This document shows, piece after piece, positions 1-11,305 of a DNA stretch of 64,000 bases. The translations under genes and the position numbers were made by a program. The first letter of the stretch is position 1. The number at the start of each line of letters is the position of its first letter. Source of the stretch: Eulemur rufifrons (lineage: Eukaryota > Chordata > Mammalia > Primates > Lemuridae); the NCBI RefSeq assembly GCF_041146395.1, contig NC_090995.1:13333501-13397500 (forward strand). The letters run 5' to 3'. Below the pieces are notes generated by a model that made no database searches, was not told where the DNA came from, and worked only from the letters and a program-made list of their open reading frames with translations.

Positions 1-672
1 TTGGTGAGGATGTGGAGAAATTGGAACCCTTCTACACTGTCACTGGAAACGTAAAATGGTGCAGCCGCTATAGAAAATAGTACGGTAGTTCCTCAAACAA
101 TTACACATAGAATAACCATAAGATCCAGCAATACCACTTCTGGGTATATATATCCAAAATGATCGAAAGAGGATCTCAAAGAGATACTTGTACACCCATG
201 TTCATAGCAGCATTAGTCACAGGGGCCAAACGGTGGGAGCAACCCAAGTGTCCATCAATGGATTAACAGACAAATAAAATAAAATCCATATACATGCAAT
301 GGAATATTATTTAGCCTTTGAAAGGAAGGAAATTCTGACAAAGGCTGTAACCTGGATGAGCCTTCAAAACATTATGGTAAGTGAAACAAGCCAGTCGCAA
401 AAAGACAAATGCTGTATGATTTCACTTAAATGAGGTGTCTAGAGTAGCCCAACTCATTGAAACAAAGTAGCGTGCTGAATGCCAGAGGCTAGAGGGAGGT
501 TGAAATGGAGAGTTTCATGGGTATAAAGTTTCAGTTTTGCAAGATGACAAAGTGCTGGAGATTGGTTGCACAATAATGTGAATATACTTAACACTACTGA
601 ACTGTACACTTAAAACTGGTTAAGATGGTAAATTTTAGGTAACATGTATTTTACCACAATTACGTATTTTTG
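1..672 (+). mobile_element. L1 (old, L1M-type) 3' end
   Basis: This is the 3' end of an old LINE-1. It has the familiar L1 ORF2-end wording (a trained-eye match around 296-345, 'ggaatattatttagcctttg') followed by a 3'-UTR-like stretch. It is cut by the window edge, and no intact frame remains. The element is non-functional. Confidence 0.8.
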
Positions 673-1419
673 AAACAATTCTTACCCAGATATCACTCTC
701 CCTCCTCCCTGCCTCTAGTGTGAATGAACAATTCCCTTCTTTGTGTTTCCACATTATCCTGCATACACCACTGTTACGGCTCTTATCACATTGTGGGTAA
801 TTATTTGTTTGACCGGATAAGGCTCACTGTCCCATTGTCCTCCGTCCTGGAATGAGAGGAGTCCTCATCCACAGCTGAGCTTCGGAACCCAAGGAAATAT
901 CCTGGGGTCTTTAACACAATAGAGAAAAGAGACAGCGATCCTGGTGGCAAAATACACTAGACAGGGAACAGGCATGATTAGCAAGAGTATGTCTTATATC
1001 TTGTAGAGGTTTCCCTCTGAGGCTGGACCTGGAGGGAGCCTCTTTCTTCAGCCATCCTTTTACCGGCAGGATCTGAAAAGTCTAGAGAGCACTTCTCCCA
1101 TCCCTCAACACGCAAAAGCATCCTCTTCACCACGAGGACAGCCAGCTGAAATGATTGGCCCGACCCAGTCTGACCCGCCAGAAGGAAGAGAGGAAGATGT
1201 TCATTCAAGTTGGAGCAGCTTATGTAACAGATAAAGTAGTACTGGGGCAGGGGGGTGGGGGGGAGGTAAAGAACTATTTTGCTGCTTCCCCTGGACTCCT
1301 TGTATGTATGTTTGATGACTAATAAAAAGAATTTTTTTTTTTCTGATAATGGGCTGAACCTTCCTGCCCTTCCAAGCTCATCGCCAAGGGGTTATATTTG
1401 TTTGATCAATCTTTGCTCC

Positions 1420-1545
1420 TATCTGGAAGCTCCTATAGGGCAGGGACCATACCTCATTTATCTTCGTATCCCCGGTGCCCACTAGTCCCGGCAGGTGCCC
1501 AATAAGTGCCAAACAAATGACTGGAGTGTTAGAATGAGGGTGGAG
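1420..1545 (+). mobile_element. L2 3' end fragment
   Basis: The stretch reads like the conserved end of LINE L2: 'gggcagggacc', then 'cgtatccccggtgccca', then 'gtgcccaataagtg'. It is an ancient mammalian fragment without coding capacity. Confidence 0.6.
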
Positions 1546-2779
1546 TGAGTCTTTACAATTGCCCAGAGAGAAAGGACAGGCTGAACTAAAGGGCCACCCG
1601 GAGCATGCGGGTCTGGTGGCCGTGGGCATCAGAGAACAGAAGAAAAAGTGGTTCCTTCTAAAGCACAGGTTGAGCAGAATGATGAAATTCACACTCTCCC
1701 ATGTAACCTCCTGTTCTCTAACTGGTCATGATGCAGTGTCAACATTTATCCGGATCCTTGGCAAATTTCCTTTCATTCTGTCATTGCAATCCCACGACAC
1801 CAGCTCAGTCGCCCTGGCTCCACAAGCCACACGCTTCGCTTGGGCTCTAAATTCGACATTGTTTTATCTGGCTGATTGGCTGGCGCTGGTCTGCTAACAG
1901 TCATGCCCATGTACGGCCCTTTCGTGCAGTCAATTCTTGGTGACTTTTTTCCCTTCCCTCTCCTGGAATTCCGGAAAGGATTCCTAACAATGGTTAATCC
2001 CCAGGTTAGCTTTTTTGGTCAACAGAAGGGCATCCCTTCAAACTCACATTTATAAAATTTGCAAGCTGGGAGGAAGCGTAGAGACTAGTTCTGGTTCTCA
2101 GGTAGGGAAATTTGTGCCTAGAAAGCTGAGCTGGGTCACACTCAGCTAAAAATGGAACTCGGAGCCCCCGGCGTCCAGTCCTGAGCCCTGTTCGCCTGCC
2201 GGTGGTGCCACACCTGCCGGGCCACCTTCAGCTCACTCTCGTCCCATTTTCCGTGCATCGAGGGCCCTCTCTGGAGAGCTCTTCAAATCAGCTGCTTTAG
2301 GAGGGGAGAAATAGGCAGACACAAATTTTTCACAATTTTCCTTGGAACGTTCTGGGTGATTTTTTTCTGAAGCCCAATCCTCGGTGGTGCTGACTTGAAG
2401 GTATTGTCCCATCTCCGAGGGCCAAGGGACACGGCGCAGACGTGCGCTGGTTAGCAAGAATCTACCATCAACAGAGCTGCGGTGGGCAGGGCCCCCGTTG
2501 GCTACAAACCAGGTGTGCATCACCTAACAAGCACTGATTGAGCACCTGCTGTGTGCCTGGCTCCTCCACGGCGGCCTAATTAAGAGCCGAGCGCCGCCCT
2601 CCATCCCTCCGCCGGCTCACGGAGCTGCTCCCTGGCGGACACAGGGACTGTCATCCTGGATCTGGCCTTCGCTTGCCTTGCGACTCCAGGCAAGTATTTA
2701 AAATTCTCCAACCCAGGTGGCCTGTGGCTTGAGATTAAAAAAAAAGGAAAAAAGCGTCTCACAAGGGATAGTCTGAGAA
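1546..2779. other. 5' flank of SCD5, no gene recognised
   Basis: No conserved open frame or RNA gene is visible. A short L2-like phrase ('attgagcacctgctgtgtgc', about 2538-2557) is the only repeat hint. Composition changes from ordinary to GC-rich near 2600, leading into the promoter CpG island. Between the L1 tail and the L2 fragment (673-1419) I also see nothing recognisable. Confidence 0.5.
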
Positions 2780-2951
2780 AGGTATTTCTGGGGAGCCGCG
2801 GAAGTGCTGGGAGCCGCGCTGCAGGCTGCGGGTCCCCGGAGCCACCTCCCGCTCGCCCCTCCCCCCTACCCCGGGCGGAGCTGCCACCTCCCGCCCCGGG
2901 GGCTGCGGTCGGGCCGGGGGCGCCTTTCTCTTTAAGAGCCCCACGGGCGGC

Positions 2952-2963
2952 GCTGATTGGCTG
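2952..2963 (-). promoter_or_regulatory. inverted CCAAT box (NF-Y type site)
   Basis: The sequence GCTGATTGGCTG matches the reverse complement of the NF-Y consensus around CCAAT. It is the only clear CCAAT-type motif in the proximal island. NF-Y sites are known in promoters of SCD-family genes, so a role is plausible but inferred. Confidence 0.5.
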
Positions 2964-3054
2964 CGGCTCTGCGGGTCCTTCCTCCCGCTCCCGCTCCCCG
3001 CGCGCGCTCGCCGCCTCCTCCTCCTCGCCGCGGAGTCGGCCCGGCGGCGGCGGC

Positions 3055-3105
3055 ATGGGCGACACCCCGGCGACAGCTGCCGGCCGCCGGGAGCCGCAGC
3101 CGTAG
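3055..3105 (+). CDS. short upstream ORF in the SCD5 leader
   Basis: An ATG at 3055 has G at -3 and G at +4, which is a strong initiation context, and opens a 16-codon frame (MGDTPATAAGRREPQP) ending at TAG 3103-3105. It ends 137 bases before the main start, so it does not overlap the main frame. If transcription starts upstream of 3055, this uORF could reduce or modulate SCD5 translation. Whether it is in the mRNA is not known from the sequence, and the peptide itself need not have a function. Confidence 0.4.
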   Translation: MGDTPATAAGRREPQP

Positions 3106-3242
3106 GCCGCGCTGACCGCCGCGCCGGAGAGAGGGGGCCGGAAGGCGGGGACGCGGGGTGCGAGGGTCCCCGCGAAAGGCAGAGGCCCCCGCCCCCACCC
3201 GGGAGCTCCCGGGCCGAGCGCCCGCCCGCGCCCTCTCCAGCC

Positions 3243-3477
3243 ATGCCAGGCCCGGCCGCCGACGCGGGCCGGGTCCCCTCCGGCGACGGCCGGCAGGAGC
3301 TCCGCGCCGGGCCCGCCGGCTCGCAGGGCGGCGGCGGCGGCCAGCAGCGGCCGGGCGCGCGCGGGCAGCGGCAGAGCATCGTCTGGAGGAACGTGGTGCT
3401 GATGAGCCTGCTGCACCTGGCGGCCGTGTACTCCCTGGCGCTCATCCCCGAAGCCCAGGCGCTCACGCTGCTCTGGG
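3243..3477 (+). CDS. SCD5: SCD5 coding exon 1 (N-terminus, first membrane segment)
   Basis: This exon encodes residues 1-78 plus the first base of codon 79 of stearoyl-CoA desaturase 5. The enzyme is an ER-membrane di-iron desaturase that uses O2 and electrons from cytochrome b5 to put a cis-delta-9 double bond into palmitoyl- and stearoyl-CoA. Residues 1-44 are hydrophilic and rich in Gly, Arg and Gln, as in SCD5 rather than SCD1. Residues 45-50 (SIVWRN) lead into a hydrophobic segment at about 51-69, the first transmembrane helix, followed by a conserved LTLLW. The start was chosen because MPGPA matches the known SCD5 N-terminus and has G at -3. The donor is GGG|GTGAGT at 3478, and the leftover G joins CC of exon 2 to make Ala79. 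I am confident of the gene. The 5' UTR limit is unknown. Confidence 0.93.
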
Positions 3478-3700
3478 GTGAGTCCCGCCGGCGCCCCCCG
3501 CGCGCCCCGGCCCCCTCGCCGGGACGGCCAGGTGTTTCTGTCCAGGTATTCCCGACTCCGGCCTCCCCCGCAGTGAGCGCATCTGCGGGATCCCGACGGC
3601 GAGCGGGAGACCCGGGGTCCTGCGGCGCCGCCGCCGCCGTGCGCCGAGGCGCGCGGAGGGAGAGAGGCCGGGGCTGGGCACTGGCTAAATCGGGCTGGGG

Positions 3701-6700
3701 AGGGAGGACAGGCAGGGTGGGGGTGTCGCCCGTGCACGTGCCTGGGGCTATCTGTCCCCGTCTCCTCCGCGAGCCACACACCCGGGGGCCGAGTTAAGGA
3801 CAAGGAGGAGAGCGGAGGGAGGAGAGACCCGGCACAGGATTGAGTCTTGGTTTTTGCGCACCAGATGGAAGCAATCGGTTCCCTTCCTGCCTCTCCAAGG
3901 CCCCTGTCCCTGTTTCCTCCGTGATCTTCTGTGCCCAGCTGCAGTTCTCCGGCCCCCAAAGTTTGCCAGCGAGCAAACCGAGCCCATGGCGAGGGCGCTT
4001 TGCCCCCAGCACGCAGCTCCGGCGGTGGCCCCGAGCCCTGTCCCCACCTGGCCCTTGCGGGTCTGTTCCGCACCTGTGGCTCTCCTGCCGTCCTCCCTCC
4101 TTGCACCCCCGCCCTCGCCGGCAGAGAAGGGAGCCCGGGATCCGACCCCCAGAGTCCCAGGGGCTCCGTGCCTGCCCTGCACGACCCTCGTCGCCGATCT
4201 CTGAACCACCTTACAAGGCTCCCCTGGCCCCACAGCTGGGTTTGGCTCCTGTCTTTCGGCGGCCGTCGCCAGGACAAAAGGCGCAGGTCTGGACACGCTG
4301 GGCTGAGAACCCGGGAGGTGAACGGGAGCCCTTTCCGCTCCTGTTTCCCAGCTCTCCGAGGAAGGGAGGTGGGGCCGGAGCAACACAACCTACTTTTATT
4401 TCCAGGGGAGGAAAGAAAAAAATGCTAACGATAAAGACCTCTCTATACAAAGCTGCTGCCCTGGCGCAGCGCCAGCTGCAAACGCCTGGCGAGGTAACGG
4501 GGTCCAAGCCTTCCTTGGCAACCCTGCGGTCCCTGCTGCCGGTTCCAGAACGTGGGGACCTGTGGGGGGTGTGGCTCGGGGAGGGAACAGCGGAGCTGAG
4601 GGACGGTGACAGGGGCAGGGTGTTCGCCAATCCCTCGAGCCTTTGAAGTCCCCCCAGAGCTCTGGGTAATCTCCTACCTCGCCCACCCTCCACCCCCACT
4701 GCACCTCCTCAATTCTGTGTCCTTTTCACCACTGCCTTTACGTGTTGGTTTAATTTGCCATCCGCCTTCCTTCCTCGCTTATCTCCAAATGATTAGCTTG
4801 TGTGAGGCTCAGCCTCTGCTTCGTGGACGTGCCTGGCACCGCCAACCGGAGCCTGCGGGAGCCTCTCCCGGCTTCCAGAGGCCGCTGGGCGCTGGACGTC
4901 AGAGCTCACCGGCCTCTAGGGGGTTGGGGTTTGTCTTTAATAGCTGCCGTGTTCAGAGCATTCAGGGAAAAGCGAGCACTTAAAATATTATCTTACATGC
5001 CTGGAACTCCACAGGCCGAACTCCTGACGGCCCCTGAGCCCCGAGATTCTGGCATCGAACCAGGAGCCGCAAGGACGAGGCCCTCCTCCCCGGCTTTGCC
5101 AGGTCACCCCTGCCCTTTCCAGACGGCTCCGTGGTGAAGGTGGAGTCTTTGCTCTGAAAGACCTTGGCCAGAGGACGCCCGCTGAGGCCCCAGACTCCTC
5201 CAGCTTCCAGGGGGACATGGACACACTCGGGGAATCCGGCTTCCCCTTTGGGGGTGACGTTCCCAACACCCATCCTTGCACCTCCCGCCCAAAGGCAAAG
5301 ACCTCTTCATTGCCTCCCTGAAAAAAAAAGGAAAAAGAGCAAGTGTTGTAGTTTTAAGTTCCAGAATTTTGACTTAGTAACATTCCAGACAATGGATGCT
5401 ATCTGACCTAGATGGCTTTTGAGGGAAGAAATGAGGGACAGGGAGGGACCAGCTAAGCGGCACTGCTGGCTGGGCTCCATGGCACCCCTGGAGGGACTAG
5501 GGGGACCCATCACCGAGGGTGACTCTCAATGAAAGCCCTGGAGCCTGGACCCACAGACTTCTCCTCACTGGAGGCTTTTTGCACCCCACCCACGGTTCTG
5601 TCTAGCACGAGAGCCAAGTTCATCCCCCATGGGCTGCTCGTCCACCTTAGAGACCTGATTTGTGAAGGAAAAAGGCTTAGCCCATCCGTCGCTTGCCAGT
5701 CTCCACCCCAGGTGAGGTTGCCCTGGAAACAAGAGGCATCCGTGCAGCGCAGCCAGCAGGGGACGTGTTAGGTGTGCAGAGCGCGGGGAGTCCTTTGCGT
5801 GGTGGTGAAGTGTCGCCCATGAGAGATCCCTCAGGTCGAGTCCGCCGCCTCCCCCTCCCGCCAGCGACTCTCCTTGGGGCCAGAGCAAGCCGCTTTCCCT
5901 CCCTCCCCTGCCAGCTTTCAGGGTGGGCAGCTGTCAGCACAGGACGCTCTGGGGCGCCCGGGTCCTCAGGGATGAGTCTGTGAGTCCCAGGGACAGAAAG
6001 CAAACTCCAGCTAGAGGAAAAGTCTTCATCCGAAGGCTTGAGCTCGCAGAAGTGTCTGCTTTGAGGGTTTCTGGCCACAGGGACAGTTAGCCCATGCCCC
6101 GAGATGCACAGAGCAGGGCGTGATGACCAGCAGTCCTGGCATTGAGGTGACAGTCCTGGGGCTGCTTCCTACGGAGCTTCCCCTGCTGTCTGCAGGCATC
6201 GGGCTGTGGACTTCCAGAAACATCACTGCCTTTTCTGGTTTCTCCCTAAATGTCATCCGAGTCCCCTAAATGTGTCCCATGGTGACATCGTGGCTTTTTC
6301 CCTTAGGAGGCAACGTCAGTGACAGTGCCAGGCAGGAAAAGCGGTAACTTGGCCCGCTTTCTCTGAGGGGTCAGCTGTCCTTCTGGCTCGCCCCAGGGCA
6401 CATGTGGCCGTTGTCCAGGCAGACACAGGGTTCTCTGGTGCCCTGCTGGCTGCCAGAGCCCCTGGACCATCCTGAGAGGGGTTCCGCCCGTGGCAAGGAC
6501 CTGAGAGGTGGCGGAGATGAGCAAGGCGGTGTGGGGGGCGGGAGGTCAGTCGAAGCTGGGTTTGGGAGGCACCGACCCGCCGAGCAAATCCTGAGATCTG
6601 CTCAAGGTGCGCTTCTGTCCTGCGTCGGCAACCTGCATTCGTAAGCTGGGATGGTCCTGGTGTCGGTGTAGGGTTGTGCTGCTTCTCCATCCTGCCCTCC

Positions 6701-6789
6701 CATTGTTGGAGAGTACCAAGAACGCTTGGCCATGGACTTCCGTCTTGCCTCCAGGTTTCTCGAGTGAGCAAGGCTCGGTAGAGAGGCAG
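3701..6789. other. intron 1 proximal segment, no repeats recognised
   Basis: This moderately GC-rich segment follows the island. I see no transposon of known type and no exon with conserved coding. A CACGTG E-box occurs at 3735-3740. Repeat-free sequence next to a promoter often carries regulatory elements, but no specific one can be named here. Confidence 0.4.
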
Positions 6790-6794
6790 ATCGG

Positions 6795-7015
6795 AACGTG
6801 AATCCTCACTCTTCTGCTTGCCAGTTCAATGGCCTTGGACAAATGAACATCTCTGAGCCTCAGTTTTCTCACCTTTAAAATGGGCATATTACTGTTCCTT
6901 GTTCATAAAGTTGTGAGAATTAAATTAGATAATATACATGAAATCACTTAGCACAGTGCCTGACCATTGGTTGATGATGTTATGTAATTATTAGCTGCTG
7001 TTATTATTATTGGTC
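6795..7015 (+). mobile_element. MIR SINE
   Basis: The core pattern is clear: 'gagcctcagttttctcacc', 'aaaatgggc', 'gtgagaattaaat', 'cacagtgcctg'. This is an ancient tRNA-derived SINE, nearly complete at its 3' side. Confidence 0.85.
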
Positions 7016-7785
7016 CTAACACTGGCTCTTTATAATAGCAGAGGGGGGGAAAAACGCCCTTCTTACAGCACAATAAATTCCACAAAGCTGGCATAGAACT
7101 TGGCTTCCTCGCCTCTCTTGCATGGAAAAATTAGCTTTGGCTTTGGAAATAAGGGCTCTTTCTCCAAGTTCCCAAAGAGAGATGAAAACAAATCCCTTTT
7201 GTATTCCTCCCTTTCTCATGCCCTGCTCTTTCATTCCGTCTTCCTTCTATTTTCCCCCAAAAAGATGACTGTTTTGTAGCTAAGCATCTTTTTGTTCAGC
7301 TGACAACTCACCTTGTCTTTAGCATTTTCTCTGGGGTTTTTGAGCACAGCTAGTTGTGGGCTGCTGCAAGAACCAGGCCAGGGCATTTCTCTGCATCTGT
7401 TAGGGTCTCAGTTTTGACTTGTTTTTTCCCCCTCCTTGTCCTGTTGAGTCATTAAAAAAAAAAAAAAAAAATCTTTAATGCTCAATTGAACTACTAAAAA
7501 AACTAAATGAATGTTCCTTTATTCCCTGTAATTCCCAGCCCATTGTTTCCACTCTTGCATTTTTAATAAATGGGTAAGCACTAAAAGCCTGACCTCGGGC
7601 TGGGGTTGCAGCTAGACCAGAGAGAAGAGAGTGTGCTTTTGTGCTTTTGCCGGCATAATGGTCCCAACAAGTATAAATATAGGGTGAGGTTAACATCATT
7701 AACTCAGTTTTTTCTAAAACTGGTCAAGGTCACTGCAGGCCGCATTGTGATTATGAAATGACAGAAAAGCTTCAGAAGAGAAACC
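7016..7785. other. intronic stretch, nothing recognised
   Basis: AT-richer intron sequence with an 18-base A run (7454-7471). No gene, RNA or classifiable repeat is seen. Confidence 0.4.
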
Positions 7786-7787
7786 CG

Positions 7788-7968
7788 CGCTGGAATCCTG
7801 GGGCGTTGCCAATGAATCCGACTTTAGACTTGTCCCTTTACAAATTGTGGGCCTCGGTTTTCTCATCTGTCAAATGGGAACAATAACACTGACTGCTAGT
7901 TTAAGCATCGGGACATATGTTACAGTGCTTGCCAGAGAGGTGACGCTCAATGCCATCTGCTATTACTA
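7788..7968 (+). mobile_element. MIR SINE
   Basis: MIR core words are present ('ggcctcggttttctcatctg', 'caaatgggaacaataa', 'acagtgcttgccagag'). Old and diverged. Confidence 0.8.
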
Positions 7969-8721
7969 CCTCCGGGGATGGGGGGGTGGGGGGAGGGGCT
8001 GGTCATGAAACCCGCAGTGGCTTTGTCACCTGCCTGGGAATCTGAGTACTGGTGACTCCCATGAAAGACACTGCTTTCCAATCCAAATATTTGATCACGA
8101 CCTTGCTGTAATGGTTTCGTTCTCGTCTTCCCTTGTTTTGTGTCTTGCATAAAATTATCATAATTGCTTGGAAAAGCCAGTGACAGATTTGCAAAAGGGT
8201 GACACGGCCATAGTCGGGGTTTTTTTTTTGTTTATTTTTTTTCCAAGGATCTACAGAAGAGAGTGTCCTCGGGTGGCATTTTTTTGGTTGAACATTTCTT
8301 TTGACGTTCTGTAGTGTCCGGCATGCAGTCTCCCTGCCCCTCTGTCCCGTGTGGCAGTGCCACGCCTTGGGGACAATGAGTGTACACCCAGTAAGAGTGA
8401 ACGTCAGCCCTTCCTGCCTTGCTCACACGGATGCTTAGTGCTTCGCTGGTTCCCTCGGGGGGGCTCTTGCTTTGGAGGTTGACACTTCCTCCAGCCAGTG
8501 CCTGGGTGTCGGGAAGCCCTGGTCCTGGGTAAAGGCGGTTTGTCTCTGATTTTATCCCCCTTGGCGATGGGTTGGTGGACACAACAGGTGCCAGCTGCCT
8601 CCAACATAAACGCCCAGTGTCTGCTCGCTGTGTGGCACGAATGGCGAGACGATCGTCAGTCTTCCGTGTGCTCGTACATTCGTTCGTCTACTAATTCATT
8701 CTTTTTTCTCACTCCAGTGAT

Positions 8722-8912
8722 GGTTGAAAATGGCTGTGCATCAGAATCACTTGGGCAGCTTTGCAAATGTTCAAAGCCCGGGCCCCTCCCCAGACCTACT
8801 AACCGGAATCTCCAAGAGAGATGCTCTGGCTTTTATTTTATTTTATTTTATTTTTTCCTTTTAAGCTATCCAGGTGTTTGTGATGCGCAGCTGGGCTGAG
8901 AACTATTATTCA
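8722..8912 (+). mobile_element. MER5-type hAT-Charlie fragment with (TTTTA)n insertion
   Basis: The sequence reads 'gcatcagaatcacttgggca', then 'cccgggcccctccccagacc', then 'ccaggtgtttgtgatgcgca', matching the MER5 non-autonomous hAT family. A TTTTA microsatellite at about 8830-8856 interrupts it. Confidence 0.75.
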
Positions 8913-9370
8913 GCTTCCTTATTCAACAATATTTGTTTCTCACCCATTACCTACCGCCCACCCCTGGCTTCATGGCACCTGAAGGCCAGTTGGAGAGACA
9001 GGTGCACAGGTGACAACCCCCAAAGCGGGATCCCTTCACAGCCAGAGATCGCAAGGGGAGAGGGACGGCAGGGTCCGGTGGCTCAGGAAGCCGACTGTTC
9101 AGCCTGGCGGGAGAGTAGGGTGGGAGACAGAGGAACGCGGGTGGGAGACGTGGCTGGAGGTCTCCGATCTAGGGGCAGGGAGGATTCAGCGGGACGGAAA
9201 CGGGGTTTGTGGAGAGAGAGGCTGCCCTGGGGCTCCCTGAAGCCTCCCCTGATTCTCCCCTCCTCCTCTCCGCCCAGAGATCTCTCGTGCGGTGGAACAG
9301 TCGGGAGCCCGGGTTCTAGACCACCCGGGTTCTGACCGGGTGAGCGTGACGTTATGCAGGGGACACTGGG

Positions 9371-9411
9371 CAGAGACAGTGCGGTGGGGGGGGGGGGGGG
9401 CACTGTCTCTG
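9371..9411. repeat. perfect 11-bp stem enclosing a G15 loop
   Basis: CAGAGACAGTG at 9371-9381 is the exact reverse complement of CACTGTCTCTG at 9401-9411. The 19-base loop is CGGT followed by 15 consecutive G (9386-9400). A further GGGCA/TGCCC pairing lies just outside, with a small bulge. Confidence 0.85.
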
Positions 9412-9892
9412 ACTGCCCGGGGCAGGGGGAGGCCAGGAGAGGTGGCTCCGCGAGACATTGAGGTCACGGCCTCAGACTCCGTCCTGGGGAATAAACCACT
9501 AAAAAGCACCTTAAGGGTGTAACAAACTCATACCACTCGGAGTCCATCCTCCTCCGCCTTTTCTCCCTCTGTTCTCTGCTCTTTCCCTGCGTCTGAAAGG
9601 CTGTGTGTGTGTGCGCGCTCGCGTGTGCAGGGGCTGGTCCCATTCCTACCTCGATTTTTCCCTGGAACCCGCCTTGAGGCAGCTGGTTCTCAGCGGCCCA
9701 CATTCCAGGACGGCGGGTCCTCCCTCCTTTCAATCCTCTCCCCCTTGCTGCAGGTGCCGGGCCACCGCGGGCTCCGATGTTTACTGAGAAAGGCTGGAAG
9801 GCTCTGTGGGTCCTGGCAGGCTGCAGGCTTCTCTCTGGAGACATTCCAGAGCTTTAGAACAAACAGGCAGACCGTCCCGCAGCTGCAGCCGC

Positions 9893-10018
9893 TTTGCTAC
9901 TCAAAGTGTGGTCCCCGGACCGGCAGCCTCAGCCCCACCCCAGACCTATGGAATCAGGAATCGGCGTTTGCATTTTGACATCTCCAGGTGATTCATCTAT
10001 CTGCACACTCAAGTCAGA
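9893..10018 (+). mobile_element. MER5A-type hAT-Charlie element
   Basis: The 5' end 'tactcaaagtgtggtccccg' and internal 'cagccccaccccagacctat', plus the 3' words 'ctccaggtgattc', fit MER5A. Internal sequence is shortened. Confidence 0.8.
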
Positions 10019-10411
10019 GAAGCGCTCCCCAGCCCCAAGTCCAGCCTCGAGCTGGCAATTTAGAAAGGCTAGACTTGAGTGGGATTTTGCGATTTTTCCT
10101 TTTAACAACCTCCCCGCCTTGGCTTCCCCTCCTACCCTTCTGACTCCTTGTAGCTGATTTTAGAACATGTCGGGATCCTGCTTCTCTTGCCAACAAAAGG
10201 CTGTTGCTAAAATCTTTCAGCCGGCAGCAGCAATGTTTAATTCATGGACTAGAAAATTAATTTTGTTTTCATGAATAGAGCTGGGGCAAAATAACCAGGA
10301 GACGCTGTGCCTGGCCCTTGGGAATTCAGTTTGTCTATTTAACAGATGAACCGGTCACACTGGGGTGGCCTGGGGGGAGGGCTGCCTTCGACAGGATTGG
10401 GAAGCAAATTG

Positions 10412-10860
10412 TATCAGTCGGGATGCTTTGGGCCGTAGATATCACAAATTCAGCTTCAAATGGCTTAAAAGATAAGGAAAATTTCTTATGTCGCTGATAA
10501 GAATTCTTAAGGTAGGACACTTCTGGGATGACCCAACAATGTCCTCAAAGAGCAGGTTTCTTTTCTGCCCGAGTGGACTTGTCGTACTCAGTTTTCCTCG
10601 TGGTTACAAGACGGCTGCCAGAGTTCCAGGCAGCACGTGGAGTTATAAGAACATCCTATGGAGGAAGAAGAGAGAGGCTGCCCTTTCTGAAGTCTCACTT
10701 TATCGGAGAGAAAATCTTCCCTGGTGGCCTCACAGCTGATCTTCACAGCTGATGTCGCCTCAGGGCTCACCTGCAGGATGGCGTCACCTGTCTCCTGTTA
10801 AACCCATCGTGGACAAGGGGCTGGATTACCACGGGTGGTTCGGCCTAACCAGGGCTGGCC
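10412..10860. mobile_element. old interspersed repeat, family not resolved
   Basis: The start ('cgggatgctttgggccgtag ...') and the internal words 'ggttacaagacggctgccag' and 'ggcctaaccagggctggcc' recall a common mammalian interspersed repeat that begins 'GGATGCTTTGGGCTG'. I recognise the pattern but cannot name the family with confidence. Confidence 0.5.
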
Positions 10861-10862
10861 AC

Positions 10863-10925
10863 TGTCTCAGTCTGCTCAGGCTGCCGGAACAGGATACCAA
10901 AACTGGGTGGCTTTTATTTAACAAT
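10863..10925 (-). mobile_element. MLT1-type MaLR LTR fragment
   Basis: 'tctcagtctgctcaggctgc' followed by 'aaaactgggtggctt' is the reverse complement of the 3' end of MLT1-like LTRs. Only about 60 bp remain. Confidence 0.6.
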
Positions 10926-11002
10926 TATTAAATACCCTTGCGGGAGTGTCCCTGGAACAGAATTAAAGAGAAAAAGATGGAAAGCCAGTGACTTAGAACA
11001 GG

Positions 11003-11305
11003 GGGCCCCAACCTTTTTGGCACCAGGGACCCGTTTCATGGAAGACAATTTTTCCACCATGAGAGCTCAGGGTGGGGCGGGGTTGGGGGTGGGGAGAGGA
11101 GGCGGAGCCAGTGGTGATGTGGGGGATGGGGAGCGGCTACAAATACAGGTGGAGCTTCCTCCCTGCCCGCCCCTCACCTCCCGCTGTGCCCCCCACTTCC
11201 TAAGTTTCATGGAAGACAATTTTTCCATGGGCTGGGGAAGGGGAGGGGGCCGAGGGGCAGCGAGCTCTGTGGCCTGGTCCCCAACAGGGACCGCAGACTT
11301 AGAGT
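11003..11305 (+). mobile_element. MER1-type hAT-Charlie element with internal duplication
   Basis: It starts 'ggggccccaacctttttggc', continues 'aggaggcggagc' and 'ggggagcggctacaaataca', and ends 'gtggcctggtccccaac', as in the MER1 group. A block 'tttcatggaagacaattttt' occurs twice (11035 and 11207), which is unusual. Non-coding. Confidence 0.75.

Larger units (their letters stand above)
2780..3700 (+). promoter_or_regulatory. SCD5: CpG-island promoter and 5' leader of SCD5
   Basis: Very GC- and CpG-rich DNA surrounds the first coding exon and continues about 200 bp into intron 1, as expected for a broadly active, TATA-less primate promoter. An inverted CCAAT box (ATTGG, 2956-2960) sits about 285 bp before the start codon in a good NF-Y context (GCTGATTGGCTG). 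The transcription start cannot be placed from sequence alone. A TATTTAAA at about 2696 lies upstream of the island and is probably irrelevant. GGC and CTC runs precede the leader ATG at 3055. Confidence 0.75.

Noticed and set aside
2694..2703. TATTTAAA TATA-like box
   Set aside because: It lies about 540 bases before the start codon, outside the CpG island, and is common in AT-rich text.
3158..3481. forward 107-codon frame overlapping exon 1
   Set aside because: It begins with GTG, runs in another frame over SCD5 exon 1 and has no recognisable domain.
3735..3740. CACGTG E-box in intron 1
   Set aside because: A single six-base motif in a CpG-rich region is expected by chance; no paired sterol or carbohydrate response element was identified next to it.
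2580..4388. 602-codon open frame on the minus strand across the CpG island
   Set aside because: It is antisense to exon 1 and extremely GC-rich, with Arg/Pro/Gly/Ala composition and several overlapping long frames. High GC lowers stop frequency, so this is expected by chance.
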